Assembly: GCA_021413825.1 (NCBI GenBank)
Contig: JAIOPQ010000001.1
Location: 1-64,000, forward strand
Direction: 5' to 3'
DNA: 64,000 bases
Origin: Spirochaetia bacterium
GTDB lineage: Bacteria; Spirochaetota; Leptospiria; Leptospirales; Leptonemataceae
Shown: positions 33,979-42,630 of the stretch, in pieces
Layout: every line of letters starts with the position of its first letter
How positions within the stretch are numbered: the first letter of the stretch is position 1
The notes under the pieces: generated by a model
What the model saw: only the letters and a program-made list of their open reading frames with translations
Databases searched by the model: none
What the model was told of the DNA's origin: nothing
Position numbers and translations under genes: made by a program

Positions 33979-34720
33979 GCAGCACTTCCTCCGTTAGCGC
34001 CAGATATTCCTGCGCAACTCGATTGCTCGGCTCATATTCAAAGACAGTTTGCTTCATTAGAAATGCTTCCTCTACTGCAACCAGTCTTGATATCTTTGTC
34101 TCAAAGATTGAAATATATTCCTGAATCGGTTCTATCATAGCATGCGTAATTGCAGTGCGCGGATTGTACATTGTCAAAACGCCACCCAAAATTCTCAACT
34201 TTGTATTATAACGACCCTGCACGGCCTTCAACGTAGAAGAGAGTGCTGCAAGTCCATCGAGCGAGAACTTTGCGGTTTGCAAAGGTACAATTACATGCGT
34301 GGAAGCAACGAACGCATTGACCGTAATCATTCCCAGATTTGGCGGACAATCAATGATTACAAACTCATGTGGAAGTGGTTGCGCCGTCATAGCCTCAGAT
34401 AGTCTGAAGAATCCATCGATTGCCCCGGAAATTAAGCTGTCGATTTCTGCCAGGTGAATAGTGGCTGGAATCACATCCAGATTTGCATTTCGAGTTTCAT
34501 GAACTAGTTGGGCTAATGGACGTTTTTCTTTGAGTGCTGCATATACTGTTCGTTCAAGTGGAAGGTCGCCCTCAAGAAAGATGGAGCTTGCGTTCGCCTG
34601 AACATCGACATCGATTAGCAGGACTTTATTCTTCCGTGAAAGTGAATCTGCAATATGAACGGCTGTTGTAGTCTTCCCCACTCCGCCTTTAGAATTTGCA
34701 ACAGCAATGACTGCTTTCAC
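33959..34720 (-). CDS. Orphan ParA/Soj-type ATPase
   Basis: 253 residues. Deviant Walker A KGGVGKTTT (residues 11-19) with signature Lys, Walker A' LLIDVDVQANAS, and Walker B-like VIIDCPPNLGMITVNAF; sandwich-dimer ParA features. No ParB, parS-like cluster or replication origin is seen nearby, so chromosome segregation is unlikely; such orphans position other cargo (chemoreceptors, flagella, carboxysomes). It overlaps ubiD by four bases (ATGA) and its own partner gene by 20. The likely cargo is the downstream membrane protein. Confidence 0.9.
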   Translation of the reverse strand: MKAVIAVANSKGGVGKTTTAVHIADSLSRKNKVLLIDVDVQANASSIFLEGDLPLERTVYAALKEKRPLAQLVHETRNANLDVIPATIHLAEIDSLISGAIDGFFRLSEAMTAQPLPHEFVIIDCPPNLGMITVNAFVASTHVIVPLQTAKFSLDGLAALSSTLKAVQGRYNTKLRILGGVLTMYNPRTAITHAMIEPIQEYISIFETKISRLVAVEEAFLMKQTVFEYEPSNRVAQEYLALTEEVLRGIEKG

Positions 34721-36636
34721 GGACGTTCCACCGCAGTTGGCTCAACACCGAACATTGCCTTCCATTTTGAATCCACGAGTCGAATGGTCGCATCGTCCAT
34801 TAGATTCTCTTCCGGCCATTCACGTTCGTATCCGTCTGCCCTGTTCTTTGAGGTTGCGTCCAGAATTGCAATTGTTCCGGCCTTCTTATTTGAAATCAGT
34901 TTCAAGTCCCGGAGCACATCCGTATTTCCAAATAATTTCCAGAGCACAAGCGACCCATTTGTAGGCGAATCTTTGCCGTCAATTAGAAGTATAACAGTGC
35001 ACGGAAGCTCCTCGACCTCAGCGAGGCTCAAGGCGTTTGCTATCCGTTCTGGGAGCTTACCACTTTCGCCCTTGTCAATGGCGAGTATCAGCACCGGATT
35101 GCGCAGATTCTCACCAAACAAACTAGAATGGGTCACAGATACACCGCTGGCCGTGAGTTTTGTTATCCAATCCGAAACGATCCCGGCACGCCTGTCCAAT
35201 GGCGCATAACGTATGTTGATGGTTTCAGTTATTTCTTCCGGGGTTTTTGTCGTAACGTCTATTCCAAGCTTTCCGCCAAATAGAGGACGAATTCCGCTGT
35301 GATCAAGCTGATCAAGAACACCTTCCGTAATCATAAGATCCGTTTGCAGATCAAGTCTGTCCAGGATGTGCTCTAACAGAGCCGGTTGATTCTTGTGCAA
35401 ATCAACATCTGCATCCACTACAATGAGCATCTTTGAAAAACTCATCTGGGAAAATCCCCAGAGATGACTCATTAGCTTGCGACCTTGAAATGGAAATGTC
35501 TTTTCCATTGCAAGCACAGCACAATTATGAAAGCAACCATCCCAGGGAAGCATCTGATCTTTGACTTCCGGTGCAATAAATGCAAGCATCGGTAAAAACA
35601 AACGCTCCACTGCGCGTGCTAAATAACAATCCTCCTGCGGACTGCGGCCCACAACGGTGGCCGGGAAAATTGCATTCTTGCGCATTGTTACAGCGGTTAT
35701 GTGAAAACGTGGGAACGGTTCGATTGGAGTATAGTATCCTGTATGGTCCCCGAATGGACCTTCCGGGACCAAATCATCTGGATCGACGTATCCCTCTAAA
35801 ATGATTTCAGCGTCCGCTGGAACTTCAAGATCATTTGTTTTGCATTTTACAACTGGAACACCACTACCGCGAACAAACCCGGCCATCAGAAGTTCATAGA
35901 GTCCAGGCGGGAGCGGAGCAATCGCAGAAAAAGGAATCGACGGATCCCCACCGAATACGACCGCAACGGGCATACGTTGCTTAGCCTTGCGATACTGTCC
36001 AAAAAAGTGCGATCCATCCTTGTGAATCTGCCAGTGCATGATTGCGGTTTTTTTGTCCAGGATCTGAATGCGATAGAGTCCTAGATTCTTTGTTTGTTCA
36101 TGGAGGGAACGGGTGAGCGTCATTCCGAATGTGATAAATCGGCCCCCATCTTTGGGCCAGGATTTCAGAATAGGCAGTGCATCCAGATCTATCTGATCGC
36201 CAGTCCATACAATCTCCTGGCATGCAGCTTTCCCGAATCGTTTTTTCTTGGGTGGGAATTTTAGGATGCGATTGGCCTGGCCTGCAAGCGCGGCAAACGC
36301 GCCCAGGCTTGCAGGAGGCTTCAATTGCAATAGCTTCATGAGTTCGCGCAGTTCAGATGCAATTTCAACGAGCATTCCTTTACTTTCAGGCGTCCGTCTA
36401 CGATTCAGTGAAAGCTCAAGTCGTTTATCAGACCCATATGCATTGATTAAAACTGGAAGCGAACTGCCTTCTACGTTCTCGAATAGCAATGCCTTCCCGC
36501 CTCCGGGTGAGCGAATCTGACGAAAATAGATTTCCGAAATTTCAAGATCACGCGACACGGGCGTTTGTATCCGCACCAATTCGTTTTCTGCCTCGAGCAC
36601 TTTGATGAAGTCCGTTAAGTTTCGGTATGATTGCAT
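34717..36636 (-). CDS. UbiD-family decarboxylase
   Basis: 639 residues, longer than E. coli UbiD (about 500). Family features: LIRIQTPVSRDLEISEIYFR-type N-terminus, KALLFENVEGS, LPPGLYELLMAGFVRGSGVPVVKCKTNDLEVPADAEIILEGYVDP, and PFGDHTGYYTPIEPFPRFHITAVTMRKNAIFPATVVGRSPQED. This last stretch carries the conserved Glu/Asp/His site that binds prenylated FMN. The likely role is decarboxylation in menaquinone biosynthesis, but the substrate is not shown. An extra C-terminal part (about 500-639) is of the SCO4490-like type. No ubiX is in the window. Thirteen bases after the preceding gene. Confidence 0.88.
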   Translation of the reverse strand: MQSYRNLTDFIKVLEAENELVRIQTPVSRDLEISEIYFRQIRSPGGGKALLFENVEGSSLPVLINAYGSDKRLELSLNRRRTPESKGMLVEIASELRELMKLLQLKPPASLGAFAALAGQANRILKFPPKKKRFGKAACQEIVWTGDQIDLDALPILKSWPKDGGRFITFGMTLTRSLHEQTKNLGLYRIQILDKKTAIMHWQIHKDGSHFFGQYRKAKQRMPVAVVFGGDPSIPFSAIAPLPPGLYELLMAGFVRGSGVPVVKCKTNDLEVPADAEIILEGYVDPDDLVPEGPFGDHTGYYTPIEPFPRFHITAVTMRKNAIFPATVVGRSPQEDCYLARAVERLFLPMLAFIAPEVKDQMLPWDGCFHNCAVLAMEKTFPFQGRKLMSHLWGFSQMSFSKMLIVVDADVDLHKNQPALLEHILDRLDLQTDLMITEGVLDQLDHSGIRPLFGGKLGIDVTTKTPEEITETINIRYAPLDRRAGIVSDWITKLTASGVSVTHSSLFGENLRNPVLILAIDKGESGKLPERIANALSLAEVEELPCTVILLIDGKDSPTNGSLVLWKLFGNTDVLRDLKLISNKKAGTIAILDATSKNRADGYEREWPEENLMDDATIRLVDSKWKAMFGVEPTAVERP

Positions 36637-36649
36637 TGTGACCGATTTA

Positions 36650-37081
36650 CTATTTGCGCGCGAGCACGCCAGAGAATTGAAGCACGGCCCTTGATTGTTT
36701 TTGGTCCTGCTCTTCCAGTGAAATATGGCATCTGCTGTCGTCCATTGCCTGGAGGACTATTTTATGCGTTCCAGAGGCAATAGTAGCAAGGTCAGCTTCA
36801 AACCTTGCCTCTTCCAACCCCAGATTGAAATCCGGAAATGCATCCGGCAATCGGGCGAATGGTGACCGAATCATTGAGATCAACTTTTCCTTGAACGGCA
36901 GTCTGCGTGTGCGAAGCGCGCTAATTGCAAGGCCCTCCGATTTGCAGCGAATCTTGAGTTTGATCTGCGCATCTTCTGGCCAGTCTACGTAACCATGCGT
37001 GCCGATTCCTTTCCAGCTTCCATTGAAGTAATCTGAAAATCCAGAAGCATCTTTAAAATGGCGAAAGATGGTTTCAGTCAT
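36650..37081 (-). CDS. Uncharacterised protein (143 aa)
   Basis: Start at ATG 37081, which overlaps the permease stop (ATGA) and has GGAAG eight bases upstream; an ATG five codons earlier is also possible. No signal peptide or membrane segment. The content is mixed alpha/beta: FRHFKDASGFSDYFNGSWKG, VDWPEDAQIKLKIRCK, FPDFNLGLEEARFEADLATIASGTHKIVLQAMDD. I do not recognise it. Position between an LPS permease and UbiD says little. Confidence 0.72.
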   Translation of the reverse strand: MTETIFRHFKDASGFSDYFNGSWKGIGTHGYVDWPEDAQIKLKIRCKSEGLAISALRTRRLPFKEKLISMIRSPFARLPDAFPDFNLGLEEARFEADLATIASGTHKIVLQAMDDSRCHISLEEQDQKQSRAVLQFSGVLARK

Positions 37082-38175
37082 TTGCGATTCTTCCATACCA
37101 TGTAGGCGGCCGCAGTTAAGAATCCAAGGGTTGGTGTCCAGGCAGCAACTGAGGGCCAGACTACGCCGTTGTTTCCCATGCTGGACATGAGTCCCGCACC
37201 CAGGTAATAAATCAAGATTGTAATAACAGAAAGTAGTAGAGCCCGGACCAGCGGACCTGCAGACCTATGATTCCCCCCTGCACCAGCAATCGATGCAATG
37301 ACCGCAACTATGAAACAGAAAAACGGAAATGCTATGAGCGAGTGAAACTGAACCTCATATGTTGTTACAGTAAAACCAAGCCTGGTTTTTTTTCTGATTT
37401 CACGAAATAGTTCAAATACATTCAGCTCTGTTGGGTCGCGCAGCGGATTTTCAAAGAAGTCATAGTCATCTGGAAACTTCTCTGTCAGTTCATCATGCAT
37501 CACAATGGAAGCTATGCTAATATCCGGGTTGAATTTCATCTCTCTGACGTTCTTAAATTTCCATGAATCGGTTTCAGGCGAGTACTGACCGGAATTTGCC
37601 TGGATCATTCGTACAGGTTTTCCATCTGTAATCTTGATGTAGTTAAAACCGCCTTTAATAGCCTTCTCTTTGCGATCCAGATAGTAGATAAAATAATATC
37701 CTTCCCGCCCACGCAGGTTTCTTTGCCACACTAAATCTTTAACAGTTGCAGTGTCCTTCTTGAAGATAGCCTGTTCTTCTGCTGCGAGTCGATTGGATGG
37801 CGTTACAACAAAATTCTGAAATAAGAATAATGTTACAACCAGACCGCCTGCAAAAATCCATATGGGAGCAACCGCTCGATAGAATGAAACGCCGGCCGAA
37901 AAAATGGCCACAAGCTCGCGCGACACACTGAACTGTGAAACTATAAAGCAAACCGCAAACATCACAGCCATCGGCAATACAAATGCTACTACAGAAGGCA
38001 CTGAATACAAAAGGTACAGATAAATATGATACTTTGGAACGCGCGTTTCGATTTTAACTGTGTCAAGGGCCAGGAAGATCAGCCAGAACAACGCAAGACC
38101 GGTCAGCGAAAATACAAACGATTTCAGGAATTCAAAGAATAGATAGCGGTCAAGGATCGAGAGTCTTTTAAACAT
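37078..38175 (-). CDS. LptF/LptG-family LPS export permease
   Basis: 365 residues, the normal length. Six predicted membrane helices: three N-terminal (first LDRYLFFEFLKSFVFSLTGLALFWLIFL) and three C-terminal (HSLIAFPFFCFIVAVIASIAGAGG onwards), with the jellyroll between (about 150-265, including DGKPVRMIQANSGQYSPETDSWKFKNV, typical of the family). SRELVAIFSAGVSFYRAVAP is the usual LptF/G loop. Together with the permease at 28706-30502 it probably completes LptFG. It starts in the stop of the DGK-like gene (TGATG). Confidence 0.9.
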   Translation of the reverse strand: MFKRLSILDRYLFFEFLKSFVFSLTGLALFWLIFLALDTVKIETRVPKYHIYLYLLYSVPSVVAFVLPMAVMFAVCFIVSQFSVSRELVAIFSAGVSFYRAVAPIWIFAGGLVVTLFLFQNFVVTPSNRLAAEEQAIFKKDTATVKDLVWQRNLRGREGYYFIYYLDRKEKAIKGGFNYIKITDGKPVRMIQANSGQYSPETDSWKFKNVREMKFNPDISIASIVMHDELTEKFPDDYDFFENPLRDPTELNVFELFREIRKKTRLGFTVTTYEVQFHSLIAFPFFCFIVAVIASIAGAGGNHRSAGPLVRALLLSVITILIYYLGAGLMSSMGNNGVVWPSVAAWTPTLGFLTAAAYMVWKNRK

Positions 38176-38969
38176 CAGGCTCGAGCAAATAATTGCGTGG
38201 GATCAAATAGAATAGCGTCAACTGGAAACCCAAGTAACCAGGCCGCAGTTGCCATGGCCACTCCAGCAAGAATTGGGACTTCAAGATTATCATCCAGAAA
38301 ACCGTTTAAGCGATTGTTGGAAAAAAATTCAGTTACGGCCGCAACCACTCCGCCAGCGAAAAGAATTGAAAGGAATGACCATTTAACTTCACCCACTAAC
38401 GAATAGGCTGCAAGTCGGAGTGCATTTGGGAAATGCAAACTGATAAGCCAGGTGTGCAATGCAGAAAACAAGAATGCGGCCAAAAATCCCACCAGGAAAA
38501 ATCCAAACATCCCTTCCAGGGATTTCGAATTCCAAAAACGAATCCGGCCAAACCGCCCACCAATGTAGGCTGCGGCTGGATCTCCAAGCATCAAGAAGGT
38601 GCAGGCACAACCGGCGATTAGATCCTGCGTAAAAGTAAACAGCAATAGCGTTGCAGTCAGGTAAGGGACGGTTGCATTCATGCGACCCTTCTCCTGCTCT
38701 TTGAGGAGTGGGCCTGCAAAACGAATAAACAGATCGTTCATGCCATCGTATTTGAAGCGAAGCAGATCTACTATAATCAAAGTTGCAAGCATGATTACAT
38801 TGAGCGACAGACCAACAATCCTGGTTGCATGGATGTACCTGGAGTCAAGTAACACCATTGGATCAAAGTAGAAGAAGGCTGGCACGAGTAGTCCCAGCAT
38901 ATGCCAGAGTTTTCGCTTGAAGTTAAACGAGAATTGGACCGCTCTGGGCTGCACGCTGATCCATTTCAT
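38175..38969 (-). CDS. Membrane lipid/dolichol kinase-like (DGK1/CTP-transferase-type) protein
   Basis: 264 residues with about seven membrane segments. FKRKLWHMLGLLVP near the start and LMLGDPAAAYIGGRFGRIRFWNSKSLEGMFGFFLVGFLAAF are the shared signature of the SEC59/DGK1 and phosphatidate cytidylyltransferase-like group; a second segment, AVTEFFSNNRLNGFLDDNLEVPI, also fits. CTP-dependent lipid phosphorylation at the inner membrane is the probable reaction. First gene of the eight-gene leftward operon, divergent from the coiled-coil gene at 39055. Confidence 0.82.
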   Translation of the reverse strand: MKWISVQPRAVQFSFNFKRKLWHMLGLLVPAFFYFDPMVLLDSRYIHATRIVGLSLNVIMLATLIIVDLLRFKYDGMNDLFIRFAGPLLKEQEKGRMNATVPYLTATLLLFTFTQDLIAGCACTFLMLGDPAAAYIGGRFGRIRFWNSKSLEGMFGFFLVGFLAAFLFSALHTWLISLHFPNALRLAAYSLVGEVKWSFLSILFAGGVVAAVTEFFSNNRLNGFLDDNLEVPILAGVAMATAAWLLGFPVDAILFDPTQLFARA

Positions 38970-39017
38970 TCGCGCCAGTGTACCGTCAGCCCTGCATTCT
39001 TCCAGAACAATTCAAGC

Positions 39018-39047
39018 TTGACAGAGTCTCTTCGCAGAACGTATATT
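39018..39047 (+). promoter_or_regulatory. Strong sigma-70-type promoter
   Basis: TTGACA (39018-39023), 18 bases, TATATT (39042-39047). The expected transcript start is within a base or two of the GTG at 39055, so the mRNA would be leaderless or nearly so. Confidence 0.65.
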
Positions 39048-39054
39048 TCGAATT

Positions 39055-39456
39055 GTGAAGCTTCGCGCCGTACATCTAATTCGCCATGTAGAGCGCGTCG
39101 ACCGCGACCTTGAAGAATTACGTCGCCTGGAACAAAGCCTCAAAGAGGATCGCGGTTATGCTGCGCGCCTGCGCGATTCCTTGATCGATGAAACCATGCG
39201 GCTTGAGCAAATCAAGAATCGCATTATGTCCCAGGTTGTTAAAGCCCCGCTTGAACTCCCTTCAGAAGATCCCGTAGAACGCCAACTTGCAGCCATCGAA
39301 GCTGGAACCCGTAAGCCAGAGCTTGTCATTCCGGCAGCGTCCAATCGCGCTGAGAAACATGCAGAAGAGAAGCGGCTGCCCCGGGCTAAAGATGAGAAGA
39401 AAGTCGTAGCAGACTCAGGTAAGAAGCGCGCCTCCTTCGATTTCAAATACGACTGA
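39055..39456 (+). CDS. Small charged coiled-coil protein
   Basis: 133 residues from GTG 39055. The first 65 are one long charged helix (RDLEELRRLEQSLKEDRGYAARLRDSLIDETMRLEQIKNRIM), the remainder is low-complexity Lys/Glu/Ala and ends SFDFKYD. No signal peptide, no recognised family. A very good promoter sits immediately before it and no ribosome-binding site is seen, which suits leaderless translation. Sixty bases ahead of the SurA-like gene, so it may be co-transcribed with it. Confidence 0.68.
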   Translation: MKLRAVHLIRHVERVDRDLEELRRLEQSLKEDRGYAARLRDSLIDETMRLEQIKNRIMSQVVKAPLELPSEDPVERQLAAIEAGTRKPELVIPAASNRAEKHAEEKRLPRAKDEKKVVADSGKKRASFDFKYD

Positions 39457-39515
39457 ACCGTCAGGATAGCCTGGGATTCTGGTTGCCGCCCAGGGCACCA
39501 GGGCGAAAGCATGCA

Positions 39516-40925
39516 ATGCCTCAATTTTCCCGTTCCGTTTTTGTACTCACAATACTTGCACTTTCACTCTCCGTATCTGCCTGCAGGAATGACTGGCAGG
39601 TGCTATCCGAATTCGACGGCGGAAAAGTGACCCGTGGTGAAATCCGCAGCGCCTTTAAACTCATGGATGGCCAGGCCGGCCTTGAGATGCAGGATCGCGT
39701 TCTAACTGATCTTTCCCTCTTAAAAATTACAGCCCTTGAAGCAAGCAAGCAGGGGCTTGATAAGGGTGACGAATTTCAAAAACGCATGCAGGTTTTTGAA
39801 AAACTTGCATACATGGGCGCGCTTGAGCAAGAGCTCATTGGCCAGAGCAAGAAAAAGAAGTTCAAGCTAATGGAACTTCAATTTGCATATTTGCAAGAAC
39901 CAACCAAGCCACAGAAGCGCAAAGAAGAAGCGGAAGATCTGGCAAAAAAGCTAAATGCAGCTTCCGATTCTGACGCACAAAAACTAATTCTCCAGAAAAC
40001 TGAAAACAAGCGCTATGGAATCCTGGGCGGATACGTTGATCCACTCTGCGTTTCCTGTAATCCAAATCCGTATGCCTTCATTACAGACGCTGCGGCCAAA
40101 GCAGATGGTAAGTTCGTAGTAGTGGAAGATCCAAACGGTTTTTGGATCGTGCGTCGCATAAATGAGAAAGAATACTCTGGCGATGATGTGCGTGCCGTAT
40201 TTGAAGCCTACTGGAAGAAGACAATGCGAATCGCTCGCGCAACTCTTCCTACGCTTCCAGACAACCAGGAACGCAAAGAATTCGAAAGTGCACTACTTGG
40301 AGAACCTCAGATAGAACAAATGGCCAAACAACAATCTGAACAACTCGTTAAACGCGAGTCGCAAGGCCTTTTGCAAAAGCGTATTGAAGAAAGAAAAACT
40401 AAACTGGGTTATGAAGCTCTGCCGGGCATGCGCGCATACTTTGAAAACAAAGATGCCAAAGCCCTGCCTGGGCCAGATGCGGGATTCAAGCTCTCAGGCA
40501 AAACAATTCTTTTGAGCGACCTGATGGTTGGTCTACCAGATGACCTTTCTCCGGACAAACGCCCCATTATTCAACAAGTCCTGCTCCCGTACGAAGTGCT
40601 AAAAGATGACGAACTGCAAAAGGACACGTTGAACTCTGCTCAGTATTCTTTCCTGAAAGACTGGAATCGCAATAACCAGCTTGCAATCCTGTTTCTCGGA
40701 AAACAAAAAATACCGGAAGTAACAGAACAAGAAATCATGGATCGCTTTAAGCTGCGTCAGTTTGACGAATTCAAAAACCAATCTCTGGGTGCAGTGCGCG
40801 ATCGCCTGAAAGCAGAGATTGAATCAGGAAACCGTCAGGCGTTCATGAAAAAGACCCAGGAAGAACTTTCCAAGAAGTACAACCTGAAAATGTACAAAGA
40901 CAAACTGAAAGGTGGCGAACTGTAG
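39516..40925 (+). CDS. SurA/PpiC-like periplasmic lipoprotein
   Basis: 469 residues from ATG 39516; a TTG 33 bases earlier would put 11 odd residues before the signal. Lipoprotein signal FVLTILALSLSVSAC with Cys23. The N-terminal helical part (WQVLSEFDGGKVTRGEIRSAFKLMDGQAGLEMQDRVLTDL) and the YGILGGYVDPLC / FVVVEDPNGFWIVRRINEKEY stretch resemble SurA/PrsA-type chaperones with a degenerate parvulin domain, closing with a Lys-rich helical tail. Probably a chaperone for outer-membrane proteins. Catalytic isomerase residues are not clear. Confidence 0.8.
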   Translation: MPQFSRSVFVLTILALSLSVSACRNDWQVLSEFDGGKVTRGEIRSAFKLMDGQAGLEMQDRVLTDLSLLKITALEASKQGLDKGDEFQKRMQVFEKLAYMGALEQELIGQSKKKKFKLMELQFAYLQEPTKPQKRKEEAEDLAKKLNAASDSDAQKLILQKTENKRYGILGGYVDPLCVSCNPNPYAFITDAAAKADGKFVVVEDPNGFWIVRRINEKEYSGDDVRAVFEAYWKKTMRIARATLPTLPDNQERKEFESALLGEPQIEQMAKQQSEQLVKRESQGLLQKRIEERKTKLGYEALPGMRAYFENKDAKALPGPDAGFKLSGKTILLSDLMVGLPDDLSPDKRPIIQQVLLPYEVLKDDELQKDTLNSAQYSFLKDWNRNNQLAILFLGKQKIPEVTEQEIMDRFKLRQFDEFKNQSLGAVRDRLKAEIESGNRQAFMKKTQEELSKKYNLKMYKDKLKGGEL

Positions 40926-40933
40926 TCGGGCCA

Positions 40934-41383
40934 ATGCCCATTCAGGAATGCCTTACCGACGCATACCCTCTGGACCTGCTCTTGCTTGCAGATCCGGAGG
41001 AGTCTGTGGTCCGGTCGTATCTCAACCGAAGCTCCTGCTTCACCTTAGTAACTGAAGATAAAGTCGTTGGTGGGTATTTGCTTTTGCCTACGCGACCCAG
41101 GACCATTGAACTTGTAAATATTGCGGTGTATGAGGAATATCAACGCCGTGGGTTTGCGAAACAAATGATTGAGCATGCCAAAGAGCAGGCGAGAATCACA
41201 GGCTATCACACAATGGAAGTCGGCACAGCTACAACGAGTTTTGGACCGCTTGCCCTGTATCAGAGAATGGGGTTTCGGATCACTGGAATCGACTATGATT
41301 TCTTTGTGCGTCATTACAAGGAATCCATCTACGACGATGGAGTCCTCTGCAGAGATATGTTGCGGCTTTCACTCGATCTTTGA
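40934..41383 (+). CDS. GNAT-family N-acetyltransferase
   Basis: 149 residues, the usual single-domain size. Acetyl-CoA-binding motif A is IELVNIAVYEEYQRRGFAKQMIEHAKEQA (Q/RxxGxG/A loop as QRRGFA), followed by YHTMEVGTATTSFGPLALYQRMGFRI. Substrate unknown. Starts eight bases after the SurA-like stop, probably same transcript. Confidence 0.88.
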   Translation: MPIQECLTDAYPLDLLLLADPEESVVRSYLNRSSCFTLVTEDKVVGGYLLLPTRPRTIELVNIAVYEEYQRRGFAKQMIEHAKEQARITGYHTMEVGTATTSFGPLALYQRMGFRITGIDYDFFVRHYKESIYDDGVLCRDMLRLSLDL

Positions 41384-41404
41384 AGATTGATCCAGGCATC
41401 TTGG

Positions 41405-41436
41405 GCCGGACATTCCTAAAATTTAGAATCTCCGGC
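41405..41436. terminator. Hairpin between convergent genes
   Basis: GCCGGA (41405-41410) pairs with TCCGGC (41431-41436), enclosing an inner ATTC/GAAT and TAAA/TTTA pairing. It separates the GNAT gene and the leftward DsbD-like gene. No clear T-run follows; directly after is the 10-base palindrome CTAACGTTAG. Confidence 0.45.
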
Positions 41437-41441
41437 TAACG

Positions 41442-42617
41442 TTAGTCGATCTTGATCTCTTTTAGTTCATCCAGAACAATTGACGGCGTTAGAATTTGCG
41501 GAAGGACCCTGGGTTCTTTTCCAGGGCCAGGATAGAATACATATAGCGGCACGCTGTTTCGATCGAATGCTGCAAGCGCGTTTGTAATCTCTGGGCTTTC
41601 AACCGTCCAGTCAGCCCGAAACAGAGCAACGCGCTTTGACTTGAATGCATCCATTACTTCGCGCTTGTCCAGCGCAACTCGTTCATTTACTTTGCAGGAA
41701 AGACACCAGTCCGCAGTAAAATCGACAAAAACTGGCCCGCGCAATCTTGCAGCTTCAAGACTCCTTGCGTCATAAGGCAACCAGGCTCCGTACGATATCT
41801 CAACATTGGATCGAGGAATCGAATACTGAAACGCTACAAAGCCGGACGCAATCAGAAGCAGTAGAGCAACGATGCGCAAACGATTCCCGGTTGCAATTCC
41901 GTAGAAAAATGCAGCCCCTCCAGCGAACCAGAGAGCAACAAATAACCATGCAAGCGATGTGCGATCCGAGGCTCCAGAGAAAATCCAGATGATCCAGAAT
42001 ACGGCCGCAACCATGCATAGCCCCAGAAATTGTTTGAGACGAATCATCCATGTTCCAGGCCTGGGGAGAAACCGAACGGATCCGGGAACCAGGCTTACAA
42101 CCAGAAAGGGAAAAGCAAGTCCAAGACCGAGTGCTGTAAAGATCACGAAGCCTGCCAGAGGGCCTTCCGCTAGAGCAAAAGCAATTGCTGGACCCATAAA
42201 AGGAGCGCTGCATGGAGAAGCCACAAACACAGCTAGAACACCTGAGAAGAAGGCCTGGCCTACGCCGGGCGATGTTGCCTGCGATCCAGCTACACGCTGG
42301 ACCCAGTAGCCCCATTCAAACACACCAAACAGATTGAGAGAGAGAATCAAGAATGCAATGGAAGTAAATGCCAGAAACACCGGCGATTGGAGCTGAAAGC
42401 CCCAGCCCAGTGCATGCCCCTGGGCACGTAAGACTGCCAGCAATCCAAACAGTAGCCAGAATGAAACTAGAATCCCAAAGAGATAAACTATCCCGTGGCT
42501 CCGTTTCTGTCCGCCCTCAAGAACATGTAGAATCTTAATGGAAAGTACTGGAAGTACGCATGGCATCAGGTTGAGCAGGATTCCGCCCAGAAATGCAAAC
42601 AGGATATTTAATGCCAC
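41442..42617 (-). CDS. DsbD-like thiol:disulfide interchange protein
   Basis: 391 residues from GTG 42617 with GAGGAG upstream. Eight-helix transmembrane (beta) domain with the redox cysteines in LMPCVLPV and ASPCSAPFMG, then a C-terminal periplasmic thioredoxin (gamma) domain with CxxC in DWCLSCK. The N-terminal alpha domain of E. coli DsbD is missing, so electrons go to other periplasmic partners, such as cytochrome c maturation or peroxide reduction factors. Thirteen bases after the C69 peptidase stop. Confidence 0.92.
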   Translation of the reverse strand: MALNILFAFLGGILLNLMPCVLPVLSIKILHVLEGGQKRSHGIVYLFGILVSFWLLFGLLAVLRAQGHALGWGFQLQSPVFLAFTSIAFLILSLNLFGVFEWGYWVQRVAGSQATSPGVGQAFFSGVLAVFVASPCSAPFMGPAIAFALAEGPLAGFVIFTALGLGLAFPFLVVSLVPGSVRFLPRPGTWMIRLKQFLGLCMVAAVFWIIWIFSGASDRTSLAWLFVALWFAGGAAFFYGIATGNRLRIVALLLLIASGFVAFQYSIPRSNVEISYGAWLPYDARSLEAARLRGPVFVDFTADWCLSCKVNERVALDKREVMDAFKSKRVALFRADWTVESPEITNALAAFDRNSVPLYVFYPGPGKEPRVLPQILTPSIVLDELKEIKID

Positions 42618-42630
42618 CTAACGTAACTCC

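Noticed and set aside
33959..34720. Chromosome-partition parAB locus
   Set aside because: No ParB, no parS-like palindromes and no origin features are present around the ParA gene.
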